The notes below the pieces were generated by a model. That model worked only from the letters and a program-made list of their open reading frames with translations. It did no database searches and was not told the DNA's origin. 64,000 nt of DNA from positions 33,276,067-33,340,066 of the forward strand of contig CM060201.1 of the NCBI GenBank assembly GCA_030562195.1, read 5' to 3'. The stretch's first letter is position 1. Every line of letters begins with the position of its first letter. The position numbers and the translations under genes were made by a program. This DNA comes from Nipponacmea schrenckii. Its lineage: Eukaryota > Mollusca > Gastropoda > Lottiidae. Shown one piece after another: positions 22,886-32,330 of this stretch.

Positions 22886-24608
22886 ATATATAGGCCTATC
22901 TAAAATTAAACCAGACTTTTGTATATTGTTAATGTCTTTGTTCACTAATTTGTGATAGTAATGTTTTCAAATTTACATTGCATAAATCGTATTTACATAA
23001 ACTGTAATTTATGGATATAAAACATAATTTATTACATGAATTGGAATTACTTCCCACAGTTTCTAGTTTAGCGCAAGTGTTAATGCAAACATTTTTACTT
23101 TTGACTTTTCCGGTGTTGTGGTTTTCCCCAGCGTAGTTTCACTTTGCGCTTCTAACTTTTACACGTGTTTTCCGATTCCTCGAATTTTGATTGCACTTTT
23201 AACTTTTATACGACGTCACGTATAATATATTATGTACTCAAGTCTCGAGGGGTGAATGGCTCGATTGGAAATTCGCTTAGTGGTGATTGACAAAACAAAA
23301 TTGAGAACCTGGGTAATAGAGGTATAAAAATATACATTAAAAAGTTGTCCAAAAAATTTGCGCGATGTACAATAGAAGTTTTGAATACTTTTATGAGACA
23401 TATCCCACAGTTAACAATCATTAAGGGGCATACAATATGTTTAAAAACAAAATGTATTTAATAAGCGAGGATGCATGTTTAAAACGGAAAAAAAGAAAAG
23501 GTTATGTTGAATAAAATTTATTGATAATCCCAAACAAAATTCATAGCGATTTTATCGAAAATATTTTTAGCCCAAAAAGGACCTTGCATAATGGGGCCAA
23601 GAGCAATCCAACCTTTTTAGGATACTGCCCTTCAAACACTTCTGGCATTCTTATCCAAGACTCGGTGTAGGTATCAAAGAAATCTAAGACCGGTGGATTA
23701 GAACAATTTCAAAATGAGCAGAAAGTATACAAAGGATGGATAAAGATCTGAAATTAATGTCTGATATATGTATGAGTGGTCATATTTAAGTTATAACTGG
23801 ACAAGCAGGATCCGGTGCATAAATGAACTTGAAATTGGAGATATTTCAGATGAGATATTTGCCCTTCTTGAATTCACTAGGCATTGATAAATGTGTTCAC
23901 GTTTTTGTAAGAAATTTTGACAAGATGTTTTTAATTATAATAAAATACAATCAATACAGGGAAAACTCAAAGTGTATATGCTTCAAGATGAAGATTCGAA
24001 AATTGTCGACATAGAACGGGGACATCATAGAATATCGGATGAACTAATTAACGCTTCATCTTTGCATAAAATAACTCTCTCGGGAGCTCCATTGGGGGTT
24101 TGCGACTGACAAATAGTCAAATAGATGCCACATTTTTAATTCAGCCTCGACAGTTGTCCCCATTGAGCCAGTTTACTCCATCGAAAGTCCATCTCTAGTC
24201 TTTCCAGATCTGGACACAATATTAGCTATCCATGTAAAATTGTTGCACCCTGAAATTATCTACCAATTTCATTATTTCAACTATTGCCCCTCTGGAAATA
24301 TAAGCCAACTTGCCCCTCTGACCAAACGAGTCAGCCTTTGGGTCTAGTAGGCTTTCAAATAAGCATTTTCATACTTGTAGATCATTCTTTGCGAAGTACA
24401 TTTTGTTAATCCTTCGTTAATATGCACGCAATCTAATTAAAATATGATTGCAGTTTTATATCTTTGCAGACGAATCTGACTACTAGTATTTAAAATGATT
24501 CAATGTCATCTCGTCGGCTCAATATTTAGACTACTACCTATGTTAACAATGGTTACAGTTACAGTTTGCATTATTCAATTGTTTTTACAATCGTAAATTC
24601 ATTATTGA
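22886..24608. other. Stretch without a supported gene
   Basis: AT-rich sequence with short open frames only. I found no splice-bordered exon with protein-like composition, no transposon protein and no clear repeat. A CpG-containing patch (23100-23250, with TTTTACACGTG and CGACGTCACG) might be regulatory, but nothing nearby supports it. Confidence 0.5.
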
Positions 24609-27600
24609 TTATGTCTTGTTGTCTCCTCTTGGACACTGGCAACGCTCTACTGGTGGAACGCCTTTCAATGCTTGTTCGATATGATTTCCACAACCTGAAA
24701 TATAGATGACATATTTATAATCATAGTGCCTTCCCTTATTATCATTTTTTTTATTATTATTATTTTTTCTGGGAAGGTCTGAAGCACGATTTGAAAATAA
24801 TAAATTATTTCTCTCTTTACCAAACATTTATAAATGAGCTGAAATCGAAAATGAACGTCTTAAACTAGATTTGTGCAAGACCGGAAGTGAGCTTTTGCAT
24901 AATGTGCACTAAATTTGTATCGAGTCTATAGGACTTCCTTATGAGTCGATTTTGCTCGATTTTTATTTAATATGTTAATTATAAGTAAATTATCTGATAC
25001 AGTTAGAAATTTTAAAATTTCTAACTCTAATTATCCAATCGAACTGAAATAACAGAACGTGTAGTCTATAAAAATAAAACTACGTCATCTTTTTTTCTAT
25101 CACTTCCGGTTCTGATGTGAGGAATTCTGATTATTCAAAATCACCTCCGGTGTAAATCTAATTATCCAATCGAACTGAAATTACAGAACGTGTAGTCTAT
25201 AAAAATAAAACTACGTCATTCCGGTTCTGATGTGAGGAATTCTGGTTATTCAAAATCACCTCCGCTGTAAATTAGAAATAAAAACTATATATATTAAATG
25301 GCAAACTACATCAGGTATTATTTTTTCTCTTTGAAAGAAGGCGTATGCAATGAAAGGTGTAAATTTTCTAAAATGGTATCCATTTTGACAAAATAAAAGT
25401 TGCGCCTCATTAACCTAGTCTACTGCCAACGAAGATTTCCGTTTATTTCCGCCAATCTTCGGCAAGTTCCGAAAAAGATAATAATAGAAAAAGATGATTC
25501 TGATAATAGAAAAAGATGATAATATGAAAAGATGATCCTGAAAATACAAAAAGATCCTGATAATGCAAAAAGATGATCTTGTTAATAGATAAAGATCCTG
25601 ATAATGCAAAACGATGATCCTGATAATAGAAAAAGATGATAATACGAAAAGATCCTAAAAATGCAAAAAGATGATAATAGAAAAAAAAATGATCCTGATA
25701 ATAGAAATAGATCCTGATAATGCAAAAAGATAATCCCGATAATGGGAAAAGATGATAAGAGAAAAAGATGATAATACGAAAAGATGTGGTAGACAATTTG
25801 ATCAAACACAGAAAGAGTGCTACGCAACAAACGTTTGCATGTTTTGTCGATGTAAAGAAATGTTTTGATACAATTAATAGAGACTGCTTATTACACAAAC
25901 TGAAATCCGTTGGGATTAGTGGGAATTTTCTAAAATAGGATCTCCTCGCTTTACAATAACTTGAGCTGTTCGGTTCAAATTAATAAACTCTTTATTTTAC
26001 ATGGGTCAGAATAAGGCCCAATACACAAGAACATGGTCCTATCTCACATTCAGCCTATGGGGAAATAAATTGGAAAAAAAAATCGAAAATACATATCTCA
26101 ATATACAATTCGTCTAAAAATACTAAAAATACACAAGCACATGTGCATCAAATGGACATTATTATGTTCCGGCGATCAAGCACATGACCACAAAATAAAT
26201 ATGCAATACTCCACGTACAATTTGTTTAAAAAAAATACACAAGTACATGTGCATGAAATAGACAGATTTTCAACGTACAATTTGTTTATAAAATGGATAT
26301 AATATATAGTTCCCGCGGCCATGCACCAAGCAGCCGAAAAAAAACAAAAAACAAAAAAAAAATAACACACAACGCTCCATTTCGCAACCCGTCCAAAACA
26401 CACAAGAACACGTGCATAAAACGGACAAACCTACCCCCGGCGACCAAGCACACGACCGAAAAAACCACACATTATTTCAACGTACAATTTGTTTTAAATT
26501 ATACAAGTAAATGTGTAAATAATGGACAGATTTATCTTCCGGCGATCAACTACATACAATTCATTTTAAAATACACAAGTACATGTGTATAAAATGGACA
26601 GATTCATCTTTCTGCGATCAAGCACATGACCAAAAAAAACAAGGAATAGAAAAGCACATGTGCATGAGACGATCAGACATCAAAACATACATACATCTTT
26701 TATGTTCTTATTTTGCTATGGAGGGGGAGGTAGGATTTGCCCATGCTCAAGAACAGCTTTAAGGATGTTTTCTCATCCCCCGACAGTAATAATTTAGATT
26801 TTCAAAATGGTTCAAGTTAGGCCAAAATAGAATCGTTGGTGGTGATATACATGTGAGAAAGGGAAAAATAAAATTAATAAATTACTTGAATCGTTAAATC
26901 ATGGAGAAACACAATTGTTAAGATAGTTATTAGTAAGTAAGCCTATAGTTGGTAAAAAGAATGCTTATGTTAATGAAAGATTACCAAGAATCATCCTTCG
27001 AGAAGTCTTGAAATCTGATGCTGATTTAAAATTTTCGTCTAGATCATTCCATAAAATTGATCCTTTGTATTTAATACTTTGCTTAATCAAATTGATTCGT
27101 GGTTTTTGCACCACAAGTTTTGAATTTATGCTAGAATAAGGCGTCTGTTTATAGTTAAAGAGGCTTGAAAGGTAGGAAGGAGACAAGTTGTTTAGAGTTT
27201 TATACATAAATTTATACGAATTAAAATTATGCCTGGTTTTAATGTCAAAAATATTAAGAGTTTAAAGATTCAGTGACAAATCAGTATTGTACTTAGAACC
27301 AAGAATTAATTTAAAAGCAATTTTTGTTGCCTGTGTAAAATATCGGCCGATTGTGTAATAAGCAGTCTCTATTAATTGTATCAAAACATTTCTTTACATC
27401 GACAAAACATGCAAACGTTTGTTGCGTAGCACTCTTTCTGTGTTTGATCAAATTGTCTACCACATCTTTTCGTATTATCATCTTTTTCTCTTATCATTAA
27501 CGCAAACCAGACCAAATGGTTCCCAGTTAGTCAAGGTGTAAAACAGGGGTGTGTTTTATACCCAACTTTAATTTCAATTTACGCCAATGATCTGGTCAGA

Positions 27601-29361
27601 TAAATGAGTTGAATTGTGGGATTGAAGTCGACGATGGAATGATTTCAATTTTACTGTATCCAGACGATATTGTGTTGCTAGCGTGCAACGAACTGATTGA
27701 TAGGCTAAGTGTATGGTGTGACAAATGGAGATTGTTAGTAAATCGAGACAAATCTAAGATCATTAATTTTCGAAGTAAAAGTGTCGTAAGGAGTAATGTC
27801 CCTTTACATGTGGTGATATTGACTTATGCTATGTCGATGCATATAAATATTTATTTGGATGAATGAATTTTCGGACTATTGACAAGCCATCTTTTTCAAC
27901 GATATTAGTTAAATGATAAATTATGCATCAAATTTGATATTACAACGTCCGAAGTATATCAGTAAGTTGTCAAATGCTGAAAATATTTCAATTTTAACCG
28001 TGTTTATTTACTGAAGAAGTTGTAATACCGAACTATTTTTAATAGTGGAAGCGTATCTGATTTACGAAACTAGAAACCGGAAAGACGATTGGGAGGATTT
28101 TAAAGACATTTCGCATCATAATGAGTTATTTCGTCCTCATTACCATTATTGTGCTTACATTTTATTATGTTTATTCACTTAGTATTGATAAAAAAAAATA
28201 CATTCTCTTCATTTGTGTAAAAACATCATGTTTAATTAAGTTTTTACACAGTAGTAAAATTCATGCGAATTTATTAAAGGCACGACCTTATATTTGGGCC
28301 AGAAAGTTCTTTAATAATTGCATGAATACCGTCTTCTAAATTAGCAGGGTTCAATTTAATTAGGATTTTCTCAGTACTTTCGTTGCAAAGACAACAGTCT
28401 GGCTTAATTGGTTTGTGTGGTGCGGAATCCATCATGAATCGTCTACTTGCGGTTTGTTTACATTAAGTCGTTTCGTCAAAATTCCGGTCTCCGAGAGCTA
28501 ATGTCTACGCGTGAACTTCTTTAAACATGGATGGTCAATAGGTCAGGTAGAATTTCTCTGTTGATCAGGATGATTCGTGTCTAGATCTGCGAGTTAACGG
28601 AGCTAGGCAAGATTCGAAATTTCGTATGGCGTAGGTTTACAATGCCGGGGTCTGCAGGAAAATTCACGAAATAAAGCCAAATTTAAACAAATTATTCCAA
28701 AAAGGCAAAACAGTATATTTCCCCCAAAAATTTCTATACTCCTTTAATTATTTCTTCTCGCATTCACCCCAAAGGAGACCCTTCCCCGGGGATCTCCTTC
28801 CCCAGTCGCAGTAAAATATTACTTCTTTAGTTCCAGGAAACGAGTAGGCTAGCTTTTAGCCTAAATGCGGAAATCTGGAAAACTCAAGAGTTTAAATCCA
28901 CTAACTAATCATGTTTTAAATGCAGGGATAAGAAAATCGCTAGGAAAAACAGAATTGACAACGATTAAACATTTTAAATCAACAAAAAGAAATAAAATCA
29001 AAGCGAAAGCTACACGAATTTAAGCATAAAAATGAATTTAAATCAATTTCTAAAAATATTTCAACAACATCGTTTCGGACCGGATGTTTTTGTTTTTGTG
29101 TACTCGCGACACATTTTACAGTGTGAAAGATTACTGTAATTCGTGACAGGTTTTATTGGTGTTTATTAAAAACCGTTCTCATTGAAAACATGCACGTAGT
29201 TTTTAGTGGAATTATGCCTTCCTGCTATCCCTTTCCCTTTTGTCTGCCCATAAATGTGATCAGGGTTTCTTCTTTTCATCTACATTCGAAGATTACATAA
29301 TTAAAAACTTACCTGCCCAAGTGGGTTTTTTACAAGTTTTACATTCAGTTTTGTAACACAT
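24609..29361 (-). CDS. Two-exon gene for a 44-residue cysteine-rich protein
   Basis: Exon 1 is 29313-29361 (ATG at 29361, donor GTAAGT) and exon 2 is 24609-24694 (acceptor TATATTTCAG, stop TAA). The phase-1 junction joins cleanly and completes the motif TWAGCGNHIEQAL. The protein starts MCYKTECKTC and ends RCQCPRGDNKT, with cysteines paired as CxxC, GCGxH and CxC, a layout suited to binding one or two zinc ions. From memory, similar very short proteins with CxxC-(6)-TWxGCGxH occur in plants, fungi and animals with no established function. The 4.6-kb intron carries tandem repeats, two LINE copies and a small frame (28274-28435). It is too short to appear in length-filtered gene prediction. Confidence 0.75.
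25027..25271. repeat. Tandem duplication, about 131 and 114 bp units
   Basis: CTAATTATCCAATCGAACTG starts at 25027 and again at 25158; both units run to a CACCTCCGNTGTAAAT end. The first unit has an extra TCTTTTTTTCTATCACT tract. It lies in the intron of the small cysteine-rich gene. Confidence 0.8.
25440..25751. repeat. Irregular GATAATAGAAAAAGAT tandem tract
   Basis: About 20 imperfect units mixing GATGATCCTGATAAT, GAAAAAGAT and ATGCAAAAAGAT. On the minus strand the tract reads open for 150 codons as runs of tyrosine, phenylalanine and leucine; this is a by-product of the repeat and not a gene. It leads directly into the LINE reverse transcriptase fragment, and the end of the tract is copied in the inverted repeat at 27351-27497. 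Confidence 0.8.
25752..25983 (+). pseudogene. LINE reverse transcriptase, left half (motif A), split by a later LINE insertion
   Basis: The plus-strand frame has TQQTFACFVDVKKCFDTIN, RT motif A of non-LTR retrotransposons with the catalytic aspartate in FVDVKKCFD, then HKLKSVGISGNFLK. A frame change follows, then LYNNLSCSVQIN. Homology continues in register at 27496, after a 1.5-kb insertion bordered by ATTAA on both sides (25979-25983 and 27496-27500). Frameshifts and stops make it inactive. The clade (CR1, L2 or Jockey type) was not resolved. Confidence 0.75.
25984..27495 (-). mobile_element. LINE copy inserted in opposite orientation into a related LINE
   Basis: Bordered by ATTAA target duplications. 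Read leftwards it begins with the GATAAGAGAAAAAGATG tract, then RT motif A (27351-27497). It jumps, by internal deletion, to a LINE C-terminus at about 27350-26965 with KFMYKTLNNLSPSYLSS and a KGSILWNDLDENFKS-type WN motif. A 3' part follows, made largely of a minisatellite (26095-26665), ending near AATAAAGAGTTTA. There is no poly(A) tail. Its first 147 bp are identical to 25752-25898 of the host copy, so the two copies are very close relatives, or one was templated on the other. Confidence 0.65.
26095..26665. repeat. Minisatellite of about 110-bp units
   Basis: Around five units share ACGTACAATTTGTTTAAAA, TACACAAGTACATGTGCAT, AAATGGACAGATT and CCGGCGATCAAGCACATGACC. They differ by length and substitution. 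The unit at about 26360-26470 is strikingly GC-rich, almost all through T-to-C changes relative to its neighbours. The array sits in what should be the 3' untranslated part of the inserted LINE. Confidence 0.7.
27496..27880 (+). pseudogene. LINE reverse transcriptase, right half (motifs B and C)
   Basis: Continues the plus-strand LINE after the insertion. FPVSQGVKQGCVLYPTL is RT motif B, and LYPDDIVLLA stands where the catalytic YADD box belongs, with Ala changed to Pro. A stop lies between motifs B and C. After about 27865 (NVPLHVVILTYAMSM) homology fades. The Pro at the active site and the stops make this copy inactive. Confidence 0.75.
28274..28435 (-). CDS. Small frame with a CxxC motif, possible exon
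   Basis: Minus-strand ATG-ATG start at 28435 and stop at 28274, 53 codons. It begins MMDSAPHKPIKPDCCLCN and continues ILIKLNPANLEDGIHAII. The proline-rich start and CCxLC resemble the zinc-binding N-termini of the transposon-derived proteins in this window (compare ECVLC at 48510). It may be the first exon of such a gene, with the true donor earlier than the stop. No second exon was found. It lies within the intron of the 44-residue protein gene on the same strand. Confidence 0.35.
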   Translation of the reverse strand: MMDSAPHKPIKPDCCLCNESTEKILIKLNPANLEDGIHAIIKELSGPNIRSCL

Positions 29362-29617
29362 AGTCGGTCTCGATTGCTCACACCATAGAACGATGCTCAC
29401 ACTGATCAATAAGTATTATTAATGATATATCCAGGTCGCTATTGGCAACGTTTGTACATATACACGTAACAATTAATCACAAAATGATAATAAATTACGT
29501 TTAATTCATAAAGATATCCTACTATGTATACATCCTTTTGAAAATCAGATCAATCGAAAAATATTTACTATGAATTATACCCCTTGTTCTCGATTTCTTT
29601 GTGGAAACGATAGAGTG

Positions 29618-29768
29618 TAGTCCGAAACTTGCTGACCCTATTCCCAGCCTCTGATAGCTATTTGGACAGATATGGCTGGGGTAGGCATCAAAAACTCCCC
29701 CCCCCCCCAGCTATATCTGTCCAAATAGCTATCAGAGGCTGGGAATAGAGTCAGCAAGTTTCGGACTA
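29618..29768. repeat. 151-bp near-perfect hairpin
   Basis: The left arm starts TAGTCCGAAACTTGCTGAC and the right arm ends GTCAGCAAGTTTCGGACTA. The arms are about 62 bp with one or two mismatches, and the loop is roughly 25 bp ending in a run of 14 C. It interrupts the dispersed repeat described at 1066-1510, present here in reverse. Probably a small foldback or MITE-like insertion; no clear target duplication. Confidence 0.8.
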
Positions 29769-30059
29769 GATGGATTGCTGGTTTTCGATGGATTTTGACG
29801 ACATATGTAAAAGTGTTTGTTACCACTCGAGGATGAACCCTTTGAAAATCAGTACAGTCGAAAAATGTCTCTATATATGAGTTATTGATCTTGTTCTTGA
29901 AAACGCGTTGAATTTATCTACATGTACTCATGTTCTCGAAATCTTTGTGGGCGCGAAAAAGAGCTGGTTTCTTGATGGATTTTGACGAAACTTGGGGTGC
30001 TTTTTATCACCTGTCTCAAACTCAAGCGTTTGGGCATTGGTAAACAGAATAAAAAAGTT

Positions 30060-31042
30060 TTGACAGATTGTACATGATATAAGGTATATACTGTTACTGC
30101 TATCACAAGAAAGGTTTTCAGTGATTGGAAATTTCGCGTTATTTGAGGTATTATTGAAAAAATTAGTTGAGTTGAAGAATGGGCAGATCAAACAAGGTGT
30201 TTTGAAGCAGGGTTGAGTATTTATAGAAAGATCGGTGGTGATAGGCACATTTTCATTAGCTTTTATTTCACAAAGAGTTGTATTTTTTATTTTACGGAGG
30301 AACCGTTTAGCATATCCACGTTGTCTTAATTCTCTAAACACTATGGAGCAAGCCTCTTCGAAGTCACTTTCAAGTGTGCAAATTCGATAAAACCGTAATA
30401 TTTGGGATTTTATAACTCCAGAAAAGGTATGTTTAGGGTGAAAGGAGGATTTAAATAACAGTTGATGAGTATCAGTTTCCTTAAAGAAAACCTTGATATC
30501 TAACTTAGCTGAAGTTGTAAAACCATTGCACTTGAATACTGTTGTATCAAGGAAATCAATCCGACTTTCGCTTATTTTGACTAAGTTTTACTGAATGATG
30601 GTGATTATTGAGGATATTGAAATATTGCCAGAATTCTTGTATTGTGTGGGTCCAAACTATAAAAATATCATCAAGGAAGCGGACGTAAAATTGAGGAAGT
30701 ACTGGGCAAAGTGGGAAAACTTCCCGTTCCCATTCTGCCATAAATATATTTGCATATGATGGTGCAAAGCGTTTACCTATAGCCGTGCCCGATATCTGAA
30801 GATAGATCTTTTCGTTGAAAGTGAAGTCATTCCTTTTCAGGCATATTTCCAAAAGATCTAACAGTTCATTATCCGGGCGGCTAATGTCAGGATTCCTGTC
30901 AAAAGCTTTTCGTACTGCGCGAAGACCAGAAACATTATCTATACGAGTGTACATGCTTTGGACATCCATTGAAATTAAGATGGCATTACTTGGTACTTTT
31001 ATTTTTTTTATTTTTGAAACAAAATCATTTGTGTCTTTGATA
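30060..31042 (-). pseudogene. Second PLE: RT core to C-terminus (downstream part, beyond gypsy copy 1)
   Basis: Continues the PLE that starts at 37929, after gypsy copy 1. The frame gives ILISMDVQSMYTRID (motif A), ISGTAIGKRFAPSYANIF (motif B) and YVRFLDDIFIVW (motif C, LDD). After a frame change near 30560 come the thumb motif DTHQLLF/HPKHTF and RFYRICTLESDFEEA. After another come RQRGYAKRFLRKI and a Cys cluster (CFKTPCLIC, then LISCTIC) that in PLEs precedes the GIY-YIG endonuclease. No GIY-YIG follows: from about 30060 the sequence turns into the dispersed repeat. The element is therefore truncated at its 3' side and has at least two frameshifts. Confidence 0.85.
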
Positions 31043-31317
31043 TGTAAGGAAAGACGAATGCCGTTAATTATCATTTATTAACAAGGACAACAAGGGCAAC
31101 ATATCATACAACAAACCTTCAATAGCGAGAGGGAGACATGCTCTTGGGAAAACACTAAAGAGAAGCGAACCTTTCCGAACAAGCCATTCTGATCATCTGC
31201 CCATATATCGTCTATCAAATCATAAACTGCACGGACTTATAACCACGTGATCTATATTAGTAGTCCAATCACACCAGACGCAAATTACCCGATAGGAGTG
31301 TCGACCCGTGCACAACA
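31043..31317 (-). repeat. 3' LTR of gypsy copy 1 (275 bp)
   Basis: On the minus strand it begins TGTTGTGCACGGG and ends TTTCCTTACA (TG...CA). Regulatory signals visible on that strand: an E-box CACGTG (31244-31249) next to a TATAAG box (31236-31241), and a polyadenylation signal AATAAA (31074-31079). The same layout holds in all LTRs of the family in this window. Confidence 0.95.
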
Positions 31318-31331
31318 CAGCTCCCCCTCTT
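31318..31331 (-). other. Polypurine tract of gypsy copy 1
   Basis: AAGAGGGGGAGCTG on the minus strand directly abuts the 3' LTR. A purine run here primes plus-strand synthesis during reverse transcription. It is the same in copy 2 (49580-49593) and copy 3 (59851-59864). Confidence 0.8.
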
Positions 31332-31388
31332 AAAAAGACACGTCCCGGGTCGTGACTTCACAATTTGAAGGGCAGTAAATTATGACAA

Positions 31389-32312
31389 TTAAAATCTATC
31401 GTCGAAGACATAATCATGCGACCAAACAGGAGCTCTTCTCAATCTAAGTGGTCTTTCACTTTGAGCAGCATGACCTGTATCTTCTGGCATAGTTTCACCA
31501 ACACCATCCGCAGCAGCTGCATCAGGATCCACAGGAAGATCAGTTACTCGAGGCAAATCCGGATCTACTCCATTTCTGTCTTGGTAGTCATCCTCATCCA
31601 CCAGTTCAACATCATCCACAGTTCCACTTCCTTTTTTCTGTCCCCAACTCCTTGTTACCTTATGTTTGTCTAATCTGTCAGTACTAATGAGTTTTATGCT
31701 GCTAGCCTGCTCACACGTTAACCCAGAAGCATCTGACGGATGACGAGTAACATTCTTCTCAACAACTTCCGGACTTACTCGACATGGCTTCAGATTATTA
31801 AAATGAACCACTTTCCTTACTTTCCCCTCCTTGTACTTAATGCGATACACCAAATCCGAAATCCTTTTCTTTACAACCCATGGACCAGACCATGGTCTCA
31901 AAAACTTTTTGGTCAAACCACGCTTTACGTTCTTATTAAAACACCATACCAAATCACCCTCCTTAAAACTTTCTCCAAAGGATCTTTTATCATAATAGTC
32001 CGCCATACGTTCCTGGCCTACATTCAAGTTGTTCCGGACAAGTTCGTATGCCTTAACAAACCCGTCTTGCATTTCCTGAACATAATGTACTACTGAGTGC
32101 TCTTTCTCAGGTGGACTGCCATAGATTATGTCCAAAGGCAACTTAATTTCCCTTCCAAACATCAAATAAACAGGTGTAAACTTCGTCTGTTTGTGAACGC
32201 TGGTCCTGTAAGCCATCAAAACTCTGGGAAGGGGAACATCCCAGTCTGTATGGTTTTCGTGTATATACTTACTTATCATGTCGGCCAAAGTCCTATTGAA
32301 TCTTTCAACCAT
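31389..32312 (-). pseudogene. Gypsy copy 1 integrase C-terminal half (after an in-frame stop)
   Basis: In the same frame as the main pol frame but separated from it by a TAA at 32331-32333. It starts with VERFNRTLADMISKY, which carries the end of the catalytic core just past the DDE glutamate (PESDG lies between the stop and this part). It continues with YRTSVHKQTKFTPVYLMFG and a C-terminal SGPWVVKKRISDLVYRI of the GPY/F type that binds chromatin or DNA. It ends in a long acidic and proline-rich tail. Copies 2 and 3 have TATCAC where copy 1 has TAAGAC, so two adjacent base changes created the stop. Unlike copies 2 and 3, copy 1 keeps the intact frame at the 4-bp ACTT site near 32270. Confidence 0.9.
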
Positions 32313-32330
32313 ACCATCAGACTCTGGGTC

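Noticed and set aside
25443..25898. 151-codon minus-strand frame rich in Tyr, Phe and Leu
   Set aside because: It is the translation of the GATAATAGAAAAAGAT tandem tract and of antisense LINE sequence.
29928..30060. GIY-YIG endonuclease of the second PLE
   Set aside because: After the LISCTIC cysteine cluster no GIY...YIG or catalytic Arg/Glu pattern follows; the sequence becomes a dispersed repeat.
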